A program made the position numbers and the translations under genes. A DNA stretch of 44,472 nt from Acidimicrobiales bacterium (lineage in GTDB: Bacteria; Actinomycetota; Acidimicrobiia; Acidimicrobiales; SZUA-35). The stretch is taken from positions 1-44,472 of the forward strand of contig JAHDBV010000032.1 of the NCBI GenBank assembly GCA_020630195.1, read 5' to 3'. This document shows, piece after piece, positions 39,450 to 44,472 of this stretch. Under the pieces are notes generated by a model, which made no database searches, had not been told where the DNA came from, and was given only the letters and a program-made list of their open reading frames with translations. Every line of letters starts with the position of its first letter. Position 1 is the stretch's first letter.

Positions 39450-40498
39450 GCGACATCCTCCTCGGCTCGGCGGAACACGTGCCTCATCGCCCGCTCGACC
39501 ATGGCGTCGAACGGGTCGGCGGCGTCGAGCGCCAGTTTCGGGTCCGGCAGCGGCTCGTAGCCGAGACGGTTGCGCTCGGCACCGTCCCAGTCGAGCTCGT
39601 ACCAGTCGGGGATACCCCGCCGTCGGCCTTCGATACGGGCGCGGCGCAGCTCGGCGTCGGAGCAGGTGCACTCGACGATCCGCAGTTCGGCGGCGTACTC
39701 CTCGGCCATCGCCACCCAGGTCGGGATCATCCAGGGGCGCCCGACGAGATCGAGCACCACCGAACGACCACGGCGGAGTTCGGACTCGGCCTGGCGGGAG
39801 ACGAGCCGGAACGAGGTCGCCCGGTGGCGATCACGATCGGTGAAGCTCGGCCACACCTCGGGGTCGGCTCGCAGGGCCGACATGAGCCAGTCGGCCGACA
39901 CCACGGCGGCACCGAGTCGATGGGCGACGGCGTCGGCCAGGGTCGACTTGCCACACCCCGTCCAGCCCGAGATCACGACGAGACGGGGGGTGCCGCCGAG
40001 GACGGTGTCGAGCTCGACGGGCCCGGTGGTGTCGAGAACGACCGAGTCGACGCCCACGGGCCGAGCGATGTCCCGCTCGTCGACCCGACGGAGCTCCTCG
40101 GGCGCACCTGCTGGCCGATCGCCGGCAGCGGGCACCTGGCTGCGCTTCGTGGGGCGTTCGGCAAGACGCCGGGCCCGCTCCTGGGCCGGAGCGACACATT
40201 CGACGAACCGGTGCTCGACGCCTGCCGCCGCCGCGATCTCGGCGATCCGTTCGTGGATCCGGGGCCAATACGACGGCGTGTCGACCACCATCAGCGCCCC
40301 CGGTCGGGCGGCGGACGCGAGGAGCGACCAGAGCACCTCATAGGCCGTACCGGACGCCTCGGGCCACGCCATGCCCGCCTCGAGCAACGGCGACTTCACG
40401 TCGTCGAGATCGAGCACGACCGCGCCTCGCTCGGCCCGCAGGCGGGCGGCGAGTGTCGACTTGCCCGACCCGGGATGGCCGGCGAGTTGGATGATCAC
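39446..40498 (-). CDS. Tandem double P-loop kinase (two AAA_33/zeta-toxin-like domains)
   Basis: The protein has 350 residues from GTG 40498, overlapping the upstream methyltransferase stop (GTGA). Domain 1 has Walker A AGHPGSGKSTLAARL (7-15), LDLDDVKSPLLEAG and ALMVVDTPSYWPRIHERIAE. Domain 2 has SGWTGCGKSTLADAV (178-186), SADWLMSALRADPEVWPSFT and SVVLDLVGRPWMIPTWVAMA, then the arginine-rich lid ELRRARIEGRRRGIPDWYEL. The two halves are diverged, so an old duplication. Related single-domain proteins phosphorylate small molecules, nucleotides, or nucleic-acid ends. Flanked by two methyltransferases in one operon, it may prepare or modify the same substrate (inference). Confidence 0.8.
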   Translation of the reverse strand: MIIQLAGHPGSGKSTLAARLRAERGAVVLDLDDVKSPLLEAGMAWPEASGTAYEVLWSLLASAARPGALMVVDTPSYWPRIHERIAEIAAAAGVEHRFVECVAPAQERARRLAERPTKRSQVPAAGDRPAGAPEELRRVDERDIARPVGVDSVVLDTTGPVELDTVLGGTPRLVVISGWTGCGKSTLADAVAHRLGAAVVSADWLMSALRADPEVWPSFTDRDRHRATSFRLVSRQAESELRRGRSVVLDLVGRPWMIPTWVAMAEEYAAELRIVECTCSDAELRRARIEGRRRGIPDWYELDWDGAERNRLGYEPLPDPKLALDAADPFDAMVERAMRHVFRRAEEDVA

Positions 40499-41229
40499 GG
40501 TCGGACCCGGGCCGACAGACCGAGCACGACGGGCACCGCCCGACGGCGGTCGAGCTCGGTCTCGTCGGTGAAGCGGTCGGGGTCGGGCGCGCACTCCGCG
40601 AGCTCGACGAGTGAGAACCCGGCGGTGTCGAGCGCCCGCAACCACGTCTCGATCGTGCGGTGGAACCAGGTCACCGAGGTGCCGAACCACGAGCGATGCT
40701 TCGGTCCCTCGTCGAAGTAGGCGGAGACGGCCTGATGGGTCCGGGGCCCGCTCGGCACCTCGAGCGCGGACGACACGACCGGGTGGACGACGGTGATCAC
40801 CAGCCGACCGTCGGGCCCGAGCCGACGACGACACTCCGCCAACACCGCATCCAGATCGGCGACGTAGTGCAGGGCGAGCCGGGACACGACGAGGTCGACC
40901 GACGCCGGCTCGACCGGGAGCGTCTCGATCGGTGCGCGCACGAACGAGGCCCGTTGATCGGCACCGGTGCGGGCCCGCTCGATCATGCCGGTCGAGGCAT
41001 CGACGCCGACGTAGGACACGGCACCCCGAGCGAGACAGACGGGGGCGAAGGTGCCGTCGCCACACCCGAGATCGAGCACCCGGAGGCCCGTCAGATCGTC
41101 GAGCCAGCGATCGATCGTCGGCTCTTCCATCACGTGGTTCGGACTGCCGGGATCGTGCCGATGGCGCAGGTAGGCATCGACGACACCGTCGACGTCGTAG
41201 GTGCCCTCCAGCGCCGGGCCGTTCGTCAC
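40495..41229 (-). CDS. Class I SAM-dependent methyltransferase (operon gene 1)
   Basis: The protein has about 244 residues from GTG 41229; an ATG at 41259 is an alternative, and neither has a strong ribosome site. Motifs are LRVLDLGCGDGTFAPVCLAR (I), YVGVDASTGMIERAR (II), ASVDLVVSRLALHYVADLDA (III) and ECRRRLGPDGRLVITVVHPV (IV), a UbiE/Methyltransf_11 pattern. The head GTYDVDGVVDAYLRHRHDPG followed by SPNHVMEEP resembles small-molecule methyltransferases. It is the first gene of the methyltransferase / double-kinase / methyltransferase operon and divergent from the sulfatase. Confidence 0.8.
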   Translation of the reverse strand: MTNGPALEGTYDVDGVVDAYLRHRHDPGSPNHVMEEPTIDRWLDDLTGLRVLDLGCGDGTFAPVCLARGAVSYVGVDASTGMIERARTGADQRASFVRAPIETLPVEPASVDLVVSRLALHYVADLDAVLAECRRRLGPDGRLVITVVHPVVSSALEVPSGPRTHQAVSAYFDEGPKHRSWFGTSVTWFHRTIETWLRALDTAGFSLVELAECAPDPDRFTDETELDRRRAVPVVLGLSARVRP

Positions 41230-41277
41230 GTCGTCCCCACGACCCCGATGCTCGCACATCGACACCCGGCCCGCTCC

Positions 41278-41283
41278 TAGGGT
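41278..41283 (+). promoter_or_regulatory. -10 box TAGGGT of the sulfatase gene
   Basis: TAGGGT is seven bases from the GTG at 41291; the following bases are identical to those before the LLM gene at 22113. Confidence 0.5.
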
Positions 41284-41290
41284 CGGCGGC

Positions 41291-42946
41291 GTGGCGCCCG
41301 AGACGACGACTCCCGATGCCGTGCGGAACGTGCTGTTCATCATGTGCGACCAGCTCCGAGCCGACGCGCTGTCCTGCTACGGCGGCATCGTCGACACCCC
41401 GACGATCGACGCCCTCGCCGACCGTGGGGTCCGCTACGACCGCGGCTACGTGCAGGGCACGGTGTGCGGGTCGTCGAGGATGAGCTTCTACACCGGCCGC
41501 TACGTCCAGTCGCACGGGACCAGGTACAACAGCATCCCGCTCGCGGTCGGCCAACCGACGCTCGGCGACCATCTCCGCCGACTCGGGGTGCGGACGGCGC
41601 TCGCCGGCAAGACCCACTTCCGGACCGACCGCCGCGGCCTGGCCCGCCTCGGCCTCGATCCCGATGCTCCGGAGAATCTGTACCTCGCCGAGTGCGGGTT
41701 CGAACCGACCGAGCGCGACGACGGCCTCCACCCCGACCATCGCGTCGCCGCCGACCTGCCCTACAACCGCTTCCTGCGTGAGCACGGATTCGACGACCCG
41801 AATCCATGGCACACCGCCGCCAACTCGGTGCTCGACGAACGGGGTCGACGGGTGTCGGGCTGGTTGCTGCGGTCCTCCCCGCACCCGGCGATCGTGCCCG
41901 ACGAACTCTCCGAGACGGCGTGGATGTGCGACCGGGCCATCGACTTCATGCGCAGTGCGGATGACGACCGGTGGTGTCTGCACCTGTCGTTCATCAAACC
42001 CCACTGGCCCTACGTGGTCTCGGAGCCGTATCACCGTCTCGTCGACCCGCTCGACCTTCCGGCGCCGGTGCGGGCCGACGCCGAACGCGACACCGACCAT
42101 CCGGTGCTCCGGGCCCTGCAGGACTACCGGGTGGGCCGGACCTTCGCCCGTGACGAGGTCCGTGACGCCGTCTATCCGGCCTACCTCGGGCTCGTGAAAC
42201 AGATCGACACCCATCTCGCCCGCGTGGTCGCCGAGCTCGAACGACTCGGCCGGCTCGATGAGACCATGATCGTGCTCACCGCCGACCACGGCGACTACCT
42301 CGGCGATCACTGGATGGGCGAGAAGGACTGGTTCCACGAGCCCGTCGCCCGGGTGCCCCTGATCGTCGTCGACCCGCGGGCGGGCGCCGACGTCACCCGC
42401 GGGACCTCGTCGAGCGAGGTGGTCGAGGCGATCGACCTCGTGCCGACGTTCGTCGATGCGGTCGGCGGCGACCTCGACGCACACGTCGACTGGTTGGAAG
42501 GGGATTCGCTCGTCCCGGCTCTGCACGGTGCGCCGCCCGACACCGACGCCCACGCGATCAGCGAGACCGAACTCTCCTACATGGAACTGGCCGAGCGGTT
42601 GCCCTCGGGGACACCGACCACGGCGATGCGGGCGACGATGATCCGCACCGAGCGCCACAAGTACATCCTCTCCGAGACCGGCCCGGACCTCCTGTACGAC
42701 CTCGACGCCGACCCCGACGAGCTCGTCGATCGCCACGACGACCCGGGGCTCCGCACGGTCCGCGACGATCTCCGCGAGCGTCTGTTCACCTGGTACCGGG
42801 CGAGAGCCAACGAGGTCGCCGTGGGCGGGATGCGCTCGACGCTCGTCCCGCCCGATGGCGACGTGGCCCGCTCGGGCATCTTCATCGGCTACTGGGACGA
42901 GGCTGAGGCGGCCGCACACGACGCCGCCGATCACCTCGGCGGCTGA
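41291..42946 (+). CDS. Sulfatase / phosphonate monoester hydrolase family protein
   Basis: The protein has 551 residues from GTG 41291. It is an alkaline-phosphatase-superfamily hydrolase: VLFIMCDQLRADALSCYGG (metal Asp20), TVCGSSRMSFYTGRY with Cys59 as the formylglycine candidate (C-G-S-S-R), LAGKTHF (Lys), LHLSFIKPHWPY, and VLTADHGDYLGDHWMGEKDW with the metal-binding Asp and His. The motif differs from the classic CxPxR by Ser at position 3. No signal peptide, so it is cytoplasmic, acting on an imported sulfate or phosph(on)ate ester. A formylglycine-generating enzyme is not encoded nearby. Confidence 0.88.
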   Translation: MAPETTTPDAVRNVLFIMCDQLRADALSCYGGIVDTPTIDALADRGVRYDRGYVQGTVCGSSRMSFYTGRYVQSHGTRYNSIPLAVGQPTLGDHLRRLGVRTALAGKTHFRTDRRGLARLGLDPDAPENLYLAECGFEPTERDDGLHPDHRVAADLPYNRFLREHGFDDPNPWHTAANSVLDERGRRVSGWLLRSSPHPAIVPDELSETAWMCDRAIDFMRSADDDRWCLHLSFIKPHWPYVVSEPYHRLVDPLDLPAPVRADAERDTDHPVLRALQDYRVGRTFARDEVRDAVYPAYLGLVKQIDTHLARVVAELERLGRLDETMIVLTADHGDYLGDHWMGEKDWFHEPVARVPLIVVDPRAGADVTRGTSSSEVVEAIDLVPTFVDAVGGDLDAHVDWLEGDSLVPALHGAPPDTDAHAISETELSYMELAERLPSGTPTTAMRATMIRTERHKYILSETGPDLLYDLDADPDELVDRHDDPGLRTVRDDLRERLFTWYRARANEVAVGGMRSTLVPPDGDVARSGIFIGYWDEAEAAAHDAADHLGG

Positions 42947-42967
42947 GCTCGCTCAAGCGGCGCCGAG
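42935..42967. terminator. Bidirectional hairpin carrying both stop codons (sulfatase / TetR genes)
   Basis: CTCGGCG (42935-42941) pairs with CGCCGAG (42961-42967). Within it TGAGC (42944-42948) pairs with GCTCA (42951-42955), the two stop codons facing each other. The junction between the stems is imperfect and the inner TC loop is very tight. Confidence 0.4.
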
Positions 42968-43492
42968 ACGTGCGGCCGCAGCGTCGGCCGCGTCGGCGCC
43001 GACGAGTAGCCGGAGCAGCAACAGTCCGTCGATGACGGCGATGGCCGCGAGTGCCTGCTCACGCTTGGCGGCCTCGTCGTCACCGTCGAGTCGCTCGACG
43101 GTCCAGGCGACCCAGGCGTCGACGAGCGCCGGGACGAGCGTTCGGTACGGCTCGCGCCCCGCGGCCGCCAGCCCGTTGGCCTCGAAGAAGAGGGCGAACA
43201 CCGGGTCGGTCTCGTCGGTGGCGAGCACGGGCCACGCCTGACGGACGAGCGTCGAGTGCCCGACCGCGCTGGCCGCGAAGGCCGGCTCGAGGGAGGCCTG
43301 GAGCCGCAGGCCGAGGGCCATGATCACCTCACCGACGAGGTCGTCCTTGCTCGGGAAGTAGTAGACGACGGTCCGATCGGCGATCCCGAGGTGTTTGGCG
43401 ACCCGGCCGAAGCTGAGCTGGCTGAGCCCACCTTCGAAGGCGACGTCGAGCGCGGCGTCGAGGATCTCGTTCTTGCTGTGTCGGCGTGCCAT
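42953..43492 (-). CDS. TetR-family transcriptional regulator
   Basis: The protein has 179 residues from ATG 43492; the ATG at 43516 would overlap the operator and is less likely. The N-terminal HTH is KNEILDAALDVAFEGGLSQL, SFGRVAKHLGIADRTVVYYF and PSKDDLVGEV, standard TetR. The C-terminal ligand domain is helical. Two operator-like inverted repeats at 43506-43544 sit between it and the divergent hydrolase gene, indicating control of both. It converges on the sulfatase, with six bases between the stops. Confidence 0.88.
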   Translation of the reverse strand: MARRHSKNEILDAALDVAFEGGLSQLSFGRVAKHLGIADRTVVYYFPSKDDLVGEVIMALGLRLQASLEPAFAASAVGHSTLVRQAWPVLATDETDPVFALFFEANGLAAAGREPYRTLVPALVDAWVAWTVERLDGDDEAAKREQALAAIAVIDGLLLLRLLVGADAADAAAARLGAA

Positions 43493-43505
43493 GAGGCACT
43501 TAACC

Positions 43506-43544
43506 GTAGCAGTCACTACATCTAGGTTTCGTAGTGGCCACTAC
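43506..43544. promoter_or_regulatory. Two TetR operators between TetR and hydrolase genes
   Basis: GTAGTGGCCACTAC (43531-43544) is a perfect 14-bp palindrome. GTAGCAGTCACTAC (43506-43519) is a close variant with GTAG/CTAC arms. Their centres are 25 bp apart. The left copy overlaps TACGGT (minus strand, 43508-43503), a likely -10 box for the TetR gene. Confidence 0.7.
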
Positions 43545-43584
43545 ACACCGCGGCCGATGCGTCGCACATCCTCCGGAGCCCCAG

Positions 43585-44457
43585 ATGCCGACCCTCACCG
43601 ACACCCAGGCCAGCGACCTCTTCCGCACCGAACCCGATCGGTGGATCGACGTCGGCGCCGGCGAGGCGGCCTTGCGGACGGTGGGCTCCGGCCCCGACGT
43701 GTTGTTCGTGCACGGCTGGCCAGTGAGCGGCGCCACCTTCCGGCGCCTGCTCCCCCACCTCGTCGACCACGCCACCTGCCACGTGCTCGACTTCCCGAGC
43801 GCCGGATCGAGCCGCTTCGACGCCTCGACGCCCATGAGCATCGACCAGCACAAGGAAACCGTCCGCCGGGTGATCGACGGGCTCGGCGTCGACGAGATCG
43901 CCGTGGTCGGCCACGACTCGGGTGGGCTCATCACCCGCCACGCCGTGGTCGGCGACGAGCGCCTCCGGGCGCTCGGATTGATCAACACCGAGCAGCTGCA
44001 GGCCAGCTGGCGGTTCCGACTGTTCCTGGCCAACCGCCAGCTGCCCGGATTCGGTGCCGTACTCGGCTGGCTGGCGATGAAGCCGGCGCTCCGCCGGAAC
44101 AAGTTCGTCGTGGGCGACGCCTTCGTCGACCGATCGCTCCTCGACGGCGAGTTCGAGGAGTTCTTCCTCCGACCGCTCAACGAGTCACCGGCGAAGCTCG
44201 CGGCGGCCATCAAGCTGCTGAAGAGTCTCGAGCTGTCCGACTTCGCCGCTCATGCCGAGATCCACCCGAAGCTCGACGTGCCCACGGCACTCGTCTGGGG
44301 CGTCGAGGATCCGTTCTTCCCGATCGGCTGGGCCCGGGACATGGTCGACACGTTCCCGAACGCAACATTGCACGAGATCGAGGGCGCCGGCCTCTTCTCC
44401 CACGAGGAGAAGCCGGCCGAGGTCGCCGAGGCCCTCCTCACCGTGATCGCCGGCTGA
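43585..44457 (+). CDS. Alpha/beta hydrolase with aspartate nucleophile (haloalkane dehalogenase / epoxide hydrolase-like)
   Basis: The protein has 290 residues from ATG 43585, with GGAG nine bases upstream. LFVHGWPVSGATFRRLLPHL provides the oxyanion HGWP (43-46). VVGHDSGGLITRHAV places Asp111 at the nucleophile elbow (G-H-D-S-G), as in epoxide hydrolases and dehalogenases, not Ser. ALVWGVEDPFFPIGWA supplies the acid, and EGAGLFSHEEKP the catalytic His. The cap region (ANRQLPGFGAVLGWLAMKPA) is helical. It is divergent from TetR with shared operators, so probably induced by its substrate or a related compound. Confidence 0.78.
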   Translation: MPTLTDTQASDLFRTEPDRWIDVGAGEAALRTVGSGPDVLFVHGWPVSGATFRRLLPHLVDHATCHVLDFPSAGSSRFDASTPMSIDQHKETVRRVIDGLGVDEIAVVGHDSGGLITRHAVVGDERLRALGLINTEQLQASWRFRLFLANRQLPGFGAVLGWLAMKPALRRNKFVVGDAFVDRSLLDGEFEEFFLRPLNESPAKLAAAIKLLKSLELSDFAAHAEIHPKLDVPTALVWGVEDPFFPIGWARDMVDTFPNATLHEIEGAGLFSHEEKPAEVAEALLTVIAG

Positions 44458-44472
44458 GCGGCGACCCGCTCA
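44455..44472. terminator. Hairpin at the right edge, predicting a convergent gene end
   Basis: TGAGCGG (44455-44461) pairs with CCGCTCA (44466-44472) around CGAC. The left arm begins with the hydrolase's stop. The right arm ends with TCA, so a minus-strand gene probably ends at 44470-44472, with its body outside the window. Confidence 0.5.

Noticed and set aside
39446-42934. A 1,162-codon minus-strand open frame.
   Set aside because: Only 39446-40498 is coding (double kinase). The rest runs through the frames of a methyltransferase and the sulfatase and has the Arg/Gly-rich look of a high-GC shadow frame.

Overview
The window comes from a high-GC bacterium. It has many GTG starts, frequent 4-base gene overlaps, an F420-type LLM oxidoreductase, paired acyl-CoA dehydrogenases, an ECF42-type sigma factor and many -10 boxes placed 6-8 bases before the start codon. 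Together these suggest an actinobacterium, possibly Acidimicrobiia. That placement is inference, because no marker gene is present. I see no tRNA, rRNA, insertion sequence, phage gene or CRISPR array. The DNA is gene-dense, and no gene-free stretch exceeds 300 bases.

Layout. 1-2675: a cut-off PLP enzyme, an Fe2OG-like protein, a 41-residue membrane protein and an alkylsulfatase-like metallo-beta-lactamase. 2688-9383 (minus): a four-gene operon with every junction overlapping by 4 bases: M20 carbamoylase, YgfK-like iron-sulfur protein, N-carbamoyl-D-amino-acid hydrolase, and a fused xanthine-dehydrogenase-like molybdenum hydroxylase. It looks like a purine/hydantoin nitrogen-scavenging pathway. 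9508-12039: a monoacylglycerol-lipase-like hydrolase, a thiamine-binding-like protein with an HTH protein, and an Ldh-family oxidoreductase. 12044-15083 (minus): a three-gene operon holding a metal-ligand-poor M19 dipeptidase homologue and a large unrecognised protein. 15244-17169: an ABM / DGPF / ECF42 sigma unit with a matching promoter. 17232-24197: aminotransferase, DUF2853, pentapeptide protein, Nudix plus lipoprotein, LLM oxidoreductase, a frameshifted VOC gene, TetR-TrmL and a frameshifted kinase. 24216-27021: DrrAB-type exporter and a WYL regulator. 27028-30190: TauD dioxygenase, LysR, a candidate selenocysteine peroxiredoxin and a methyltransferase. 30198-33860: an ABC exporter and two-component system in one operon. 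34031-38564: small proteins, enoyl-CoA hydratase, Nudix and two acyl-CoA dehydrogenases. 38637-41229: a methyltransferase / double-kinase / methyltransferase operon. 41291-44472: sulfatase, TetR and a dehalogenase-like hydrolase.

The strongest discovery is at 28917-29561. An AhpC/TSA-like gene has an in-frame TGA exactly where the family has the active-site cysteine (RGDW-U-PYC), followed by a hairpin positioned like a bacterial SECIS element. About 20 kb away lies a YgfK / molybdenum hydroxylase operon whose relatives belong to the selenium-dependent molybdenum hydroxylase gene set, so the two loci point in the same direction. Other items worth attention are the M19/Ldh locus with substituted catalytic residues, the methyltransferase/double-kinase operon, paired TetR operators, and convergent genes whose two stop codons lie in opposite arms of one hairpin.
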